A stretch of DNA of 64,000 nt from Lithobates sylvaticus. Taxonomy: Eukaryota; Chordata; Amphibia; Anura; Ranidae. Under the pieces are notes generated by a model. That model was given only the letters and a program-made list of their open reading frames with translations, had not been told where the DNA came from and ran no database searches. The position numbers and the translations under genes are program-made. Positions 32,116 through 43,824 of the stretch are shown in pieces. The stretch's first letter is position 1, and each line of letters starts with the position of its first letter. The DNA lies in assembly GCA_028564925.1 (NCBI GenBank), contig CM053029.1, forward strand, positions 290,573,057 to 290,637,056, written 5' to 3'.

Positions 32116-32490
32116 GGCACTGTAACACTGTGTATAGATGTTTTACACTCACTGACAAAGCACAGGTCGCTCTCCCTCCTCACACGCTGTCTCTGTGTGA
32201 GGAGGGAGAGCCGGCAATGAGAGATGATCTCATATGTTTACATTTGAGATAATCTGTCATTGGCTGCTATGATCACGCTGTAAACGGCCGCTGTGATTGG
32301 CCGTTTACAGCGATCTTGCCCTCGAGGGTGCGCGGGGAGGGAGTAAACAGGAGGACGTCCAGGAACGCCCTCCCGGCAGTTAGCATCCGCGCTGTAGCCG
32401 TCTTAATTTAAGAATATCAATAACTGCACATACGAATAATAATAGTTATTTTGTTCTACTATTATTCTTTAAATATATTAAATGCAAACT

Positions 32491-32923
32491 AAGGCCTCAT
32501 GCACACAGGACATTTAAAAAATGCCAGCGCTGCTGGCGGGAAAAAGCAGTGTTAAAAACACGCCATTAACCGCATTTTTAAATAGCGTTTATGGAGGTTT
32601 TTTTTCGCTAAAAACACTCCCTATATTGTATAGACGCCTAAAACCTCCAAACGCCGCTAAACGTGGCTAACAGCTTGTTACATCGTTTTGCATCATTTTT
32701 GGGCGTGTTTCTTTTTTACAGCTCAACAGCATCTGCTCCTGGACGCACTGACTGTCGTTTTTTTCTCTGCTGCCCCTAAACACTTATGCCTCCAAACGCC
32801 TCTGACAGTTTATGTGTGCATGAACACATAGGTTATCATGAAGGGCGTTAAGAGGCAGTTAAAAAAAATCTGTCAGATACCCCTAACAGCAGCTGTAAAA
32901 ACGTCCTGTGTGCATGAGCCCTA
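32491..32923. mobile_element. MITE with 20-bp terminal inverted repeats
   Basis: Termini aggcctcatgcacacaggac and gtcctgtgtgcatgagccct are near-perfect inverse matches. CTAA flanks both sides (overlapping the ends), compatible with a 3-bp TAA duplication. About 430 bp, non-coding. The superfamily is probably Harbinger-like by duplication length, but this is not certain. Confidence 0.75.
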
Positions 32924-33009
32924 ATTCCCAAACAATGCCAGTGAACAAGTTCATATATTAACTCCGCACTCTGTGCAACTTAACCCCTCCAGATAAACTG
33001 CTACATACA

Positions 33010-33483
33010 AAAAAAAAGTTACACACCAACCAATATGATTTGTACCTATAGGTGAGCCTATAATAAGGCTTACCTATAGGTACTGTGAATATCTCCTAAA
33101 CGGTGCATGTTTAGGAGATATTTACAGTACCTATAGGCAAGCTGATATTTACAGTATATGCAGTCGATGATGTCATTGGCGCATGCTCTCTGAAGGAACG
33201 GCCGGCCGCCTGTGACATTTCTTCAGGAGCTTGTGCCATGACCGGTGGCTCCCGCGCATGTGCGGGAGTGATGGCTCTGGACACACACACAGCTGGAGTC
33301 CACGTCCCCAGAAGGAAGACAGGCAAAAATGGATGCGGCCTGCAGCAGTGACAACGATGGCTTTGTTTGCAGGTAAGTGTCACATAATGTGCCAGTATGC
33401 AATTCATACTAGCACATTAAGCCTTTACTTTGCAGGGAAGAAAAAAAGGGGGGAAAAAAACCCTGAGTTTACTTCCTCTTTAA
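33010..33483. mobile_element. TTAA-family MITE, left end unclear
   Basis: The right end gagtttacttcctctttaa stops at TTAA (33480-33483). The left part holds two hairpins: tacctataggtgagcct...aggcttacctatagg (33036-33080) and aatatctcctaaac...gtttaggagatatt (about 33088-33122). The latter is shared with 24751-24964 and 25919-26397. A clear matching left terminus is not seen. Confidence 0.6.
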
Positions 33484-34140
33484 AGAATGTTATACAGCAC
33501 TGTGCTTGTGCTGTGGTGTTTGGCCCCCTTTATCACCTGAAATACCTGGCTGATCCTGCCTGGCTATACCCTCCCCTCTGTAAACTGACCACAGTTTATC
33601 ATCGCTGCTGAGCCCTGACACCGTGGTCAGTTTATGTGCCTTGGTCAGCAGCCGCTATCTGCAGCTCTCCCGTGTCTCCCTCTGTCCTCCTCCTCCCCCC
33701 CCTCTGCTTTGCTCCTCTCCCTGCTGCTACAAAACTATCTGATCTTTATATCATCTCCTCTGTTAGATAATAACCTTTGTCATAGTGCCTGGTGCTTTAT
33801 TTAAAAAAAAGCAGATTTTCTACCAGTTTTAACAGCGCCTCCCGACGATCACATGACTCCCAGCTCTCACCTCCTCTCCTCCCCATCTCCCCAGCTGACC
33901 TTAGCGGAGGAATCTTGGCCCCACCTGCTAGAGCTGTCAGGCGGGGAGAGTAGAGAGTCGGGAGTCACGTGATCAACGGGAGTTGCAGTTAAAACAGGTA
34001 GTAAAGAGGTACGGGGGACGAGTGTAAGACAATTATGACCTTACTAAAGGTACCATCCCAAATTAGACATATACCGTATTAGAACATAGTAAGGTTGGGA
34101 CTTTTTCATGTACCTTGCAAGGTCTAATGCAAACACAGAT
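33484..34140. other. Unclassified repeat-like sequence
   Basis: No coding signal. It has an inverted pair taaactgaccac / gtggtcagttta (about 33580-33635) and another pair around gatcacatgactccc...gggagtcacgtgatc (about 33849-33974), suggesting an inverted-repeat element. I cannot define its ends. Confidence 0.35.
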
Positions 34141-34287
34141 CATAGAGATTTATGTAAAAATAAACATATCTTTATTCTATACATACACGTAATTGATTAT
34201 AAAAAAAGTTCTAAAAGAACTAGTTAAAAACAGTTACAATAAGGATGTCCAGGATGTTGTTATGCCAACTGGAAAATCTGGGTCTAT

Positions 34288-34327
34288 GGCCTACGCATTT
34301 TGCGGGATAACTCGCTTCATCAGGGCC
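34288..34327 (-). ncRNA. Hammerhead-ribozyme-like motif (decayed)
   Basis: On the minus strand the order is GGCC (stem I), CTGATGA, a GCGAG-TTAT-CCCGC stem II, AAAA where GAAA is expected, a minimal stem III region TGCGTA, and GGCC closing stem I. Type I hammerheads with tiny stem III are known in Penelope-like retroelements of animals. The AAAATGCG in place of the expected GAAACGCG is explained by two CpG decays. The surrounding 34141-34480 is AT-rich with no coding signal and may be a Penelope-type terminal fragment. Activity is doubtful. Confidence 0.5.
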
Positions 34328-34589
34328 TCGGATTATAATACAGATTATCTATATACTGTAATGATATATAAATATTATTAACACAAAAATTCATATAGAA
34401 AACGCATTACAAGAAAAATATAAACGTTCATTGTATATTTCAACATTATTAATAAATTATATCACATCTAATTTACATCACTTTTAATGATCAACTGATA
34501 AATCTACAAAATATATTCCAATACAGCTTGTTACGTGCACTATGGCACATTGTGGGAAAGAAAGAGAGAGAGGAACAGGATGAGCACCT

Positions 34590-37500
34590 ATAACCACTTG
34601 CCGACCGCCCCATGTAGATATACGTCGGCAGAATGGCACGTACAGGCAGAACCACGTACCTGTACGTGCCATTCTTCAGGCGGTTGGGGGGTCCGATCGG
34701 ACCCCCCTCCGCCGGCGGGGACGGTCGGCATCGCTTCAGGAGCGATCCGGGACGAGGGGACGGCCAGTGGTTTCTGGCCACCCCCTCGCGATCGCTCCTG
34801 GCGAATGAAAAGCTTCCCCTTCCTGTCTATTGTATAGACAGGAAGGCGGAAGTGATGTCACGCTCGGTGCGCCGGTCTATGTGACCGGAACGCCGAGCAG
34901 AGAAGATGTAAAGGTTAGTGCACAAACAGTACACTGACACCAGTACACATAGGCACACAATCCACCCCCCTGTCACCCCCAGATCACCCCCCAGATCACC
35001 CCCTCCCCCCCCAGTCACAGTGTCACTAATTGCAGTGATCATTTATTTACTGATCACTGCATTTAGTGTCAGTGTGACTGTAATAACTGTCAGGGCAGTT
35101 AGTTTTAGGTCCTAGGTAGCCCCCTACCCCCCCCTAATAAAGGTTTAACCCCCTGATTGCCCCTAGTTAACCCCTTCACCCCCTTTTGCCAGTGTCACTA
35201 AGCGATCGTTTTTCTGATCGCTGCATTGTGTCGCTAGGTAACCATTTTTTTTTTATTTTAACCGCCATGTTTTATATAGGTTCATAAATAGTTTTATAGG
35301 TCAGGTACCCCCATATTACAACCTAAATAAAGGTTTTAACCCCCTGATTGCCCCTAGAGTTAACCCTTTCACCAGTAATCACCGTATAACTGTCACTGGT
35401 GACGCTGGTTAGCCAGTTAGTTATTTCGTTATTTAGGTTCCCCGTCAGGTTTTTATATAGCGTCAGGTACCCCCATATATTACCTAATAAAGGTTTAACC
35501 CCCTGATTGCCCCTAGTTAACCCTTTCACCCCCTTTTGCCAGTGTCACTAAGCGATCGTTTTTCTGATCGCTGCATTAGTGTCGCTAGGTAACCAGTTTT
35601 TTTTTAGGTTAACCGCCATGTTTATATAGGTTCATAAATAGGTTTATAGGTCAGGTACCCCCATATTACAACCTAAATAAAGGTTTTAACCCCCTGATTG
35701 CCCCTAGAGTTAACCCTTTCACCAGTGATCACCGTATAAAATGTCACTGGTGACGCTGGTTAGCCAGTTAGTTATTTCGTTATTTAGGTTCCCCGTCAGG
35801 TTTTTATATAGCGTCAGGTACCCCCATATATTACCTAATAAAGGTTTAACCCCCTGATTGCCCCTAGTTAACCCTTTCACCCCCTTTTGCCAGTGTCACT
35901 AAGCGATCGTTTTTCTGATCGCTGCATTAGTGTCGCTAGGTAACCAGTTTTTTTTTGTATTACTGTTACGGGTGACGCTGGTTAGTTAGCTTGTTTTTTA
36001 TACTGTCAGGGCACCCGCCATTTATTACCCAATAACGGTTTAACCCCCTGATCGCCCGGCGGGTGATATCAATTAGGTTTTAGGGTCAAATAAGGTCTGC
36101 GTCGCCCCAGGTTAGTGCCAGTACCGCAAACACCCACGCGCAAAGCATACACCTCCCTTAGTGGTATAGTATCTGAACAGATCAATATCTGATCTGATCA
36201 GATCTATACTAGCGTCCCAGCAGTTTAGGGTTCCAAAAAAACGCATTGTTAGCGGGATCAGCCCAGATACCTGCTAGCACCTGCGTTTTCCCCCTCCGCC
36301 CAGCCCAGCCCAGCCCACCCAAGTGCAGTATCGATCGATCACTGTCACTTACAAAACACTAAGCACACATAACTGCAGCGTTCGCAGAGTCAGGCCTGAT
36401 CCCTGCGATCGCTAACATTTTTTTTGTGGTAGCGTTTTGATTCAGTCGCTAACAGTCAGGAGCTTTTTTACCTGTGAATCTCAAAAAAATAAAAAAAACA
36501 AAAATAGTTGTCGTTTTATTGTTCTCTCTCTCTCTCTATTGTTGCTCTTTTTTTACTCCATTCTATTCTGCAATGTTTTATTATGTTTTATCATGTTTTA
36601 TCATGCTTGCTTTTCAGGTATGTAATTTTGTTTACTGTGTTTTAGTGTTAAGCATTTTTTTGTTTTCAGGTGCGCCATTCAGTTGCAGCGCGGATTTATT
36701 TATCTTGACAGCAACAGCGTTTGCTCCCACGATACATAAAGCCGCGACTCCAACGCTGTAGGAGGTGATTTCACCACCACAGTTAAAAAAAAGAGCATAT
36801 GTGCCGAAGCATGGGGGCAGCAGGGGGGGGGAGGAGCGATTGGCTCCTAATGCCACGTACATACGGTCGAAATTCCGACCGTGTGTACACGGCATAACTT
36901 TTGCGGGAGGATGCCCCCATGCATCGGCATATATAAATGGTGCATGTATGCCCATCATTAGAAGTGGGTGGATGAAGGGAGGTATTCTAATGGTGGGCAT
37001 ACCCACCAATCAATCTCTTTTTTTCGTTCAGCCAAGAGGCTGCATGAAAAAAAAAAAAGATTACAATATATGTCCAGTATGTTGCTGGACTTTGAATGGT
37101 TATACCAGAATGATGCCTGCAGGTTTAGGTATCATCTTGGTATCATTCTTTTCAGCCAGTGATCGGCTTTCATGTAAAAGCAATTCTAGCGGGTAATTAG
37201 CCTCTAGACTGCTTTTACAAGCAGTAGGAGGGAATGTCCCCCCTCCCGGATATAAACCGCGCCATTGGGAAATTGGGAAAGCATTTTATCACACCAATCT
37301 TGGTGTGGTCAGATGCTTTGAGGGCAGAGGAAAGATCTAGGGTCTAATAGACCCCAATTTTTTCAAAAAAAAGAGTACCTGTCACTGCCTATTGCTATCA
37401 TAGGGGATATTTACATTCCCTGAGATAACAATAAAAATCATAACAAAGAAAAAAAATGGAAGGAACAGTTTAAAAATAGAATAAAAAAGCTAAATAAATA

Positions 37501-38083
37501 AAAAAAAAAACTAAAAAAAAAAAAAAAAAAGCACCCCTGCCCCCCCTTCTCTTGCGCAAAGGCGTACACAAGCGTTGGTCTGGCGTCATATGTAAACAGC
37601 AATTGCAGCATGCATGTGAGGTATCACCGCGAAGGTCAGATCGAGGGCAGTAATTTTAGCAGTAGACCTCCTCCGTGAATCTAATGTGGTATCATGTAAA
37701 GGCTTTTAAAGGCTTTTAAAAATGTATGTAGTTTGTCGCCACTGCGTGTTTGTGCGCAATTTTAAAGCATGTCGTGTTTGGTATCCATGTACTCGGCCTA
37801 AGATCATATTTTTTATTTCATCAAAAATTTGAGCAATATAGTGTGTTTTAGTGCATTAAAATAAAAAAAAGTGTATTTTTTCCACAAAAAATGCGTTTGA
37901 AAAATCGCTGCGCAAATACTGTGTGGAAAAAAAAAAATGCAACACCCACCATTTTAATCTGTAGGGCCTTTGCTTTAACAATATATATAGTGTTTGGGGG
38001 TTCAACGTAATTTTCTTGCAAAAAAAAAATATGTTTTCATGTAAACAAAAAGTGTCAGAAAGGGCTTTATCTTCAAGTGGTTA
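34590..38083 (+). mobile_element. Non-coding 3.5-kb piggyBac-like element
   Basis: The left end is taaccacttgccgaccgccc and the right end is cttcaagtggtta, inverse-matching CCACTTG termini near degraded TTAA sites. The interior has GC-rich inverted repeats near the left end (gtacaggcagaacc...ggtacc type pairs at 34636-34675, and aggagcgatccgg / gcgatcgctcct), a tandem region at 35130-35985, and a phosphate-like spacer of AT-rich sequence to the right end. No transposase. It depends on an autonomous relative. Confidence 0.7.
35130..35985. repeat. Tandem repeat, about 350-bp period, about 2.4 copies
   Basis: The block aataaaggtttaaccccctg, followed by attgcccctagttaaccc, recurs at about 35136, 35484 and 35834. 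Each unit also has cactaagcgatcgtttttct and ggtgacgctggttagccagt. A half-length sub-repeat (aaataaaggttttaaccccc) suggests an older period of about 175 bp. It lies inside the non-coding piggyBac-like element. Confidence 0.8.
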
Positions 38084-38099
38084 GAAGAGTGGGTGACGT

Positions 38100-39676
38100 G
38101 TGACATAGGCTTCTAAATGTTGTGCATAAAATGCCAGGACAGTTCAAACCCCCCCCCAAATGACCCCATTTTGGAAAGTAGACACCCCAAGCTATTTGCT
38201 GAGAGCAATGTTGAGCCCATTAAATATTTTTTTTTTTTTGTCCCAAGAGATTGAATAATGAAAAAAAAAAAATATATATATTTTTTTTTACAAAAAGTTG
38301 TCACTAAATGATATATTGCTCAAACATGTCATGGGCATATGTGGAAATACACCCCAAAATACATTCTGTTGCTTCTCCTGAGTACGGGGATACCACATGT
38401 GTGGGACTTTTTGGGAGCCTAGCTGCGTACGGAACCCCAAAAACCAAGCACCGCCTTCAGGCTTTCTAAGGGAGTAATTTTTTTATTTCACTTCTCACTG
38501 CCAATCACAGTTTCGGAGGCCATGGAATGCCCAGATGGCATAAAACCCCCCAAAATGACCCCATTTTGGAAAGTAGACACCCCAAGCTATTTGCTGAGAG
38601 GTATTGTGAGTATTTTGCAGATGTCGCTTTTTGTCACAAAGTTTTGAAAATTGAAAAAAGAAAAAAAAAAATTTTTTTTTCTTTACTTTCTTCATTTTCA
38701 AAAACAAATGAGAGCTGTAAAATACTCACCATGCCTCTCAACAAATAGCTTGGGGTGTCTACTTTCCAAAATGGGGTCATTTGGGGGGGTTTTGTGCTAT
38801 TTTGGCATTTTATGGCCTTCGAAACTGTGATAGGTAGTGAGGAGTGAAATCAAAAATTTGCACCCTTAGAAATCCTGAAGGCGGTGCTTGGGTTTCGGGG
38901 CCCCGTACGCGGCTAGGCTCCCAAAAAGTCCCACACATGTGGTATCCCCATACTCAGGAGAAGCAGCAAAATGTATTTTGGGGTGCAATTCCACATATAA
39001 CTATGGCATGTGTGAGCAATATATCATTTAGTGACAACTTTTTGAAGAAAAAAAAAAATTATTTTTTATTTTTGTCTTTATTCAATCACTTGGGACTAAA
39101 AAAAAAAATATTCAATGGGCTCAACATGCCTCTCAGCAAATAGCTTGGGGTGTCTACTTTCCAAAATGGGGTCATTTGGGGGGGTTTTGTACTTCTCTGC
39201 CATTTTAGCACCTCAAGAAATGAAATAGGCAGTCATAAATTAAAAGCGGTGTAAATTCCAGAAAATGTACTCTAGTTTGTAGACGCTATAACTTTTGCGC
39301 AAACCAATAAATATACGCTTATTGGCATTTTTTTTACTAAAGACATGTGGCTGAATACATTTTGGCCCAAATGTTTGACTAAAATTGAGTTTATTAGATT
39401 TTTCTTATAACAAAAAGTAGAAAATCTCTTTTTTTTTTCAAAATTTTCGCTCTTTTTCCGTTTATATCGCAAAAAATAAAAATCACAGAGGCAATCAAAT
39501 ACCATCAAAAGAAAGCTCTATTTGTGGGAAGAAAAAATTTTCGACGCAAATTTCGTTTCGTTACAAAATTGCATGACCGCACAATTACCAGTTAAAGTAG
39601 TGCAGTGCGAAATTGAAAAATTGAGACCTCTGGTCCTTAAGCTGACAATTGGTCCCAACTTGGGCTGAAGTGGTTA
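38100..39676. mobile_element. piggyBac-derived near-palindrome ending at TTAA
   Basis: Left arm about 38130-38660, right arm about 38690-39200, in inverse orientation. Both carry acaccccaagctatttgctg, ccccattttggaaagtagac and the caccgccttcagg block. From 39145 the sequence continues as a piggyBac terminal region to TTAA at 39673-39676, matching 24040-24618. The centre (about 38660-38690) is an A/T-rich run. Non-coding. The arms are a few percent or more diverged by eye, so this is old. Confidence 0.7.
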
Positions 39677-40439
39677 AGAGAGGAGAAAGCAGGGGAGAAA
39701 GAGAAGACGTCACGTCATCTCCCGTCCTCTCCTCCTGATAGGCGTCCAATAGCAGTGCCTGTCGTTTCAGCCAATCAGTTGACAGGTAACAGACCCGAAC
39801 ACCTGATTGGCGGAGAGGCGGTTCAGTGTTAGGAAAGCAAATATTCATTTGCTTTTGTAACACAGCTGGGTGAACTAAGAGGGCCATTTTGTGATGCCTA
39901 TTAGAGCCTATGGCTCTAACCGGGTGCTTCAAAAAATATCCCGCAATGCATGAATCTATCCATTGGGCATAGAGGGGTGGCTGGAGAGAGGGGGCGGTGC
40001 CCATGCGCCCTTATGGATGCACCGCCACTGCTGCTAACTTCTTCAGAGCAAAGAGGAGTCAGTTGTGAATGACTTAAATATCCATGGCTGAGGTGCAATA
40101 GCCCTTCCTAACCACTGGGGGTCTCACAGTCATTCTCCTTCCTAGATCATTCAGCATGCTGAAAGCAATACATTAAAAATACCATTGAGTGCACCTGGCC
40201 CCTTCCTATTTCTCTCCAGTGCAGGGAAAGGGAAGGTAATCCCATTTAACCAAACCTTTAGCCTCCCCTACTTTATAATGGAAAAGCAGAAAAGAGAGAA
40301 AATGTTTGAATAAGGTAAAAATTATAGCAAAAAATTAAGAATAAGGAAGATGTTTGAATAAACTAATTATTACCCTGGAAGTGTTAGTAAATAATAATTA
40401 TATTAAGATATTTGAACAGACATAAAGCAGTTTAATAAA
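39677..40439. other. Intergenic or old MITE, unresolved
   Basis: About 760 bp. An internal dyad around attagagcctatggctctaa (39900-39919) and the pair attgg/ccaat near 39750-39800 suggest a MITE, but I cannot find matched ends. 40200-40440 is AT-rich with no signal. Confidence 0.35.
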
Positions 40440-42240
40440 TGGAATTTACTACGCCTCCAGAAATGGTTGCAAATTGCATCCATTGTTCAAGCCTTGTGGA
40501 ATTAAAGAACCCAGGTTATAAATCCACAATTTCTCCTTCTATAACAGGATGGACCCTTCACCGTTAACCCCTTTGGATTACCTAGATGAAGTTGAGTAAA
40601 GTGTAATGCAAGAGGGCAATCATCATCCTTCTTGTTTATACTTGCAATGTGTTCACCAATTCTTATACAAAGTTGTCTTTTAGTCTTATCTATGTATATT
40701 TTGTTATATGGACAACAGAGCATATATATAGCTGTCGTATAACAATTGATATATTGCTTAATTTTGTACTTCTTTGTACCGTCAAAATTGGTGAACACAT
40801 CGTTTTCTTTGGACATATTTACAGATATTACAGTGTCCACAAGCATGCATGCCATAGATAGGCTTAAGGTTAGTTAACCAGTTTTTAGTCTGGGTTCTCT
40901 GATATTCAGAATGGACTAGCGTATCATTCAGATTCTGTGCCCTTCTAATTGTCATTAAGGGTCTAGGGCTGACTTTATCTGAGATAAAGGGGGTGGAGCT
41001 CAGCCACGCCAATGTTTTTCAAGGACATTTTTAATTTGATTCCACTGGGAACCATATTTAGTGATTATTCTTGGATATTCCTTTGTTTGAGTTCCTTCTT
41101 TGGAGTTTACTAGCAGGGTTTCACGTTTGCATCTTGCCGCTTTATTTTTTGCTTTTCTTAGAGGGTTATAGGGATACCCTCTCTCCCTAAATCTTTTATA
41201 CGTTTTGTTTACTTCCTCTTTAAAATAAGAATCTTCAGAGCAATTTCTTTTGATCCTTAGGAATTGTCTCGTTGGTATTCCATAGATCAGGGATTTAGGG
41301 TGATTACTTTGAGCCAGTAGCAGTGTATTCACAGCTGTTTCTTTACGAAACCTTTGAGTTATAATTTTTTTTCCCTCTATGGTGAGTAATAGGTCCAGGA
41401 AGGGTAGTGATACCTCATGGTGGAATACGTGAGTTTAATATTTCTCTCATTCATATTGAGTTGCAACAAAAATACCATTAGTTATTCTACTGTCCTATTC
41501 CACACCATGACCACAGAAGACAGTGGCTGAGGTACATCAAGGATTTATACACCCCCTCTTCTTTCCAAAGGCCCAGATGGAGACACGCATATGCCGGGGC
41601 CCAGGGAGCTCCCATGCAGGTGCCTCTTTGTCGATGATAGTTAGCTCCCAAGAACTGGAAATAATTATTGCTGAGCATTAATTCAAGAAGTTCAACTACA
41701 TATTCGTTGTGTGCTCCTAACAAGGGGTATTCCTTCTCAAGGAAATTGGTTACACCTTTTATACCCCAGGGATGTGGGATCGATGTATATAGGGTTTCCA
41801 CATCTATTCCTACCAGAAGTACCCCCTCTGGCAGAGACAGATGTGATACTTTGAGAAGAACATCCCTTGTATCCTTAACAAATGAAGGAAGATGATTTAC
41901 CATATCCTTAATAAGGGAATCCACATACTTTCCCACTTTCTCCAAGGGTCCTTTTATCGTAGAGACTAGTGTAGTTTAGGGATTGTATAAAATGTGGGAC
42001 ATTATACTCCTCTATTTTAAGGTCATCATGCTCTTTTTTTGGAGATCAGTCCCACCTCAAGGCCTAACTTTAGCTTTTCATTCAAAGTGTTGACAAGGGT
42101 TGGGAATGGGTTTCAAGTGAGCTTTTTATACGTTGATCTATCATTCAGTTGTCTCAAAGTTTCTGTATCATAGAGAGACTCACTTAACAGGATCATGTTC
42201 CCACCCTTGTCCCCCCCAGACTGATTTCAGACATACTGAG
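40440..42240 (-). mobile_element. Penelope-like retroelement, broken
   Basis: Minus strand. It contains the reverse transcriptase and the C-terminal GIY-YIG endonuclease that define Penelope-like elements. Parts are spread over several frames. The N-terminal side, near 42120-42225, still reads GGNMILLSESLYDTETLRQL. Terminal repeats (pseudo-LTRs) were not identified on either side; the hammerhead-like motif at 34288-34327 belongs to a separate fragment. Confidence 0.8.
40502..41945 (-). pseudogene. Penelope-like RT and GIY-YIG endonuclease remnant
   Basis: 41487-41945 carries VGIDVETLYTSIPHPWGIKG and RGTCMGAPWAPAYA, the RT motifs of Penelope-like elements (DVxSLYTSIPHxxG; GTxMGAPxAPxYA). 41000-41332 carries HPKSLIYGIPTRQFLRIKRN and FRERGYP, the RT-to-linker region. 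40782-41012 ends in CGHCNICKYV, the CxxC part before the nuclease. 40502-40855 carries AIYMLCCPYNKIYIDKTKRQ and IRIGEH, a GIY-YIG-like nuclease core in which the usual YVG reads YID. The element is a dead copy. In the family this nuclease nicks target DNA to prime reverse transcription. Confidence 0.82.
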
Positions 42241-42991
42241 TCTGTATCAGCCAGCTATCCACCTTGTCTCAGCGAGCATTCTGCCCATTACAGCTGGGAA
42301 TCAATAGACTGACTGTGATAGAACATTCTCTATTTGGGCTGCTTTAATTAACTTTTAACCTGCAAGCTAGCACCCACAACAATATAGGAGTACAGCATAC
42401 ACACTCCCCCTTTTTGGTCTCTAGTAATGTCTGAACTGTTATACTCTTTTGTTTTGTAATTTTTCTATGATAATCAAGTCCTTTCCAATCCTACATAATC
42501 AGACCAATTAGTAGTGTGCCTGACTGAATGAATGGGTTGCGTGCGCAGCTGCGATTTCCTTACCATGACAACGTTGTCTTTTTAATATTGTTGGATGGGC
42601 ATTCACTGAATTTTTGCTACTTTGTGATATGGATGGTGCATTTTTCTATAATAAAATATTTTTATTCAACCCTGGTGTGCCACTGAAGTGACCTTCTTGG
42701 TAGGCGATCCTCCTTTTGTTTATACAGAGCAGCCAGTTTAAATACAAGCTGGCACACACTCTGTTTTCAGCAGAGTGAGAGGATGAGCTCACAGTGCCTC
42801 TCACTTCTTGTCAGAGGCACTGATCTTAATGGACAGCTTGGAGCCTTGGACCAATGGTAAAGCACCATTGGAACAAGCTGTCTAATAAAAATGCTGCAGT
42901 GGAGGCTCTTCAGTAATTTGTTCATTAAGCCACCTGCTTGAGTACAGTTTTTGAAAATATAGTAAATTACCTTAAAAACGTACATATGGTA
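42241..42991. other. Intergenic, unassigned repeat-like sequence
   Basis: Contains a polyadenylation-like ataataaaatatttttatt near 42648, possibly the 3' end of a plus-strand retroelement. 42720-42990 has no recognised structure apart from short dyads such as accaatggtaaagcaccatt (42850-42869). No open frame. Confidence 0.35.
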
Positions 42992-43658
42992 ATTAACCAC
43001 TTGCCGTCCAGGCCAATTCTGACACTTCTCTTCTACATGTAAAAATCTTATTTTTTTGCTAGGAAATTACTCAGAACCCCCCCCCCCCCCATATATATAT
43101 TTTATATATATTTAGCAGACACCCTAGGGAATAACATGATAACATGGTAGCCGCTGCAACTTTTTATGTTGCATGGTATTTGCGCAGCAATTTTTCAAAC
43201 GCTTTTTTTTTTATATACTGTGAAAGATGATGTTACACTAAGTAAATAGATACCTAACATGTCACACTTTAAAATTGTGCACACTCATAGAATGGCGCCA
43301 AACTTCAGTACTTAAAAATCTGCATAGGCGACGCTGTAAAACATTTTTACAGGTTATATGTTTAGAGTTACAGAGGAGGTCTAGTGCTAGAATTATTGCT
43401 CTTGCTCTAACTTTTGTGGTGTATGTAACCTGTGTGTATCTGGCTCTGATACTAGCCAGTGCCTCACCAGCCACTGACCTCACTGCATGTCCCTGCAGGA
43501 TGGGTAGGAACAGACCCATGTCATTGTTGTAGTGGGGTTGTGGACAAGTAGCATGGTTTCCCTGTGTTGTGGCCCCTACCTGTAATATTTAAAACTGTGT
43601 TATCTCTGAAAAACACTGTGGGATTCAGGGAGAAGAGGGTCTAGGACTCAAGTGGCTA
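42992..43658. mobile_element. piggyBac-like MITE
   Basis: Begins ttaaccacttgccgtccagg and ends gactcaagtggcta: inverse-matching CCACTTG/CAAGTGG termini at TTAA-like sites, as in the element at 34590-38083. About 665 bp. A C-run and ta-rich run occur at 43078-43110. Non-coding. Confidence 0.65.
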
Positions 43659-43824
43659 AAAAAGGATTGAACTATGGAAACTGTGCCCAGAATGGAGGAA
43701 AGTCTATATAATATAGTGTATATATAATATGCTACAGCAAAACTGACATTACAAAGTATAAAGTGTGTTGCCAGCAAAAGGATAGCACCCAGCCACTTTA
43801 TTATGTTTGTAAACTACCACCGTT

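Larger units (their letters stand above)
27988..32404 (-). mobile_element. piggyBac transposon with decayed transposase
   Basis: The left end is TTAA (27988-27991) followed by ccacttgcttactgggc, a piggyBac-like terminus similar to that at 34590. The minus-strand transposase is at 30006-31869. The 5' side (31880-32404) holds a short minisatellite and an inverted ggccgtttacagc pair (about 32285-32312). It ends near 32404 without the expected ccacttgcc-type terminus, so the outermost 5' bases appear lost. 28000-29200 is the 3' non-coding part, with a duplicated segment of about 420 bp (acaccccaaaatacattctg at about 28640 and again near 29032). Confidence 0.82.

Noticed and set aside
36850-36890. 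A separate Harbinger MITE in the 3.5-kb piggyBac-like element (acggtcgaaattccgaccgtgtgt motif)
   Set aside because: Only a single short motif is present, with no paired terminus nearby.
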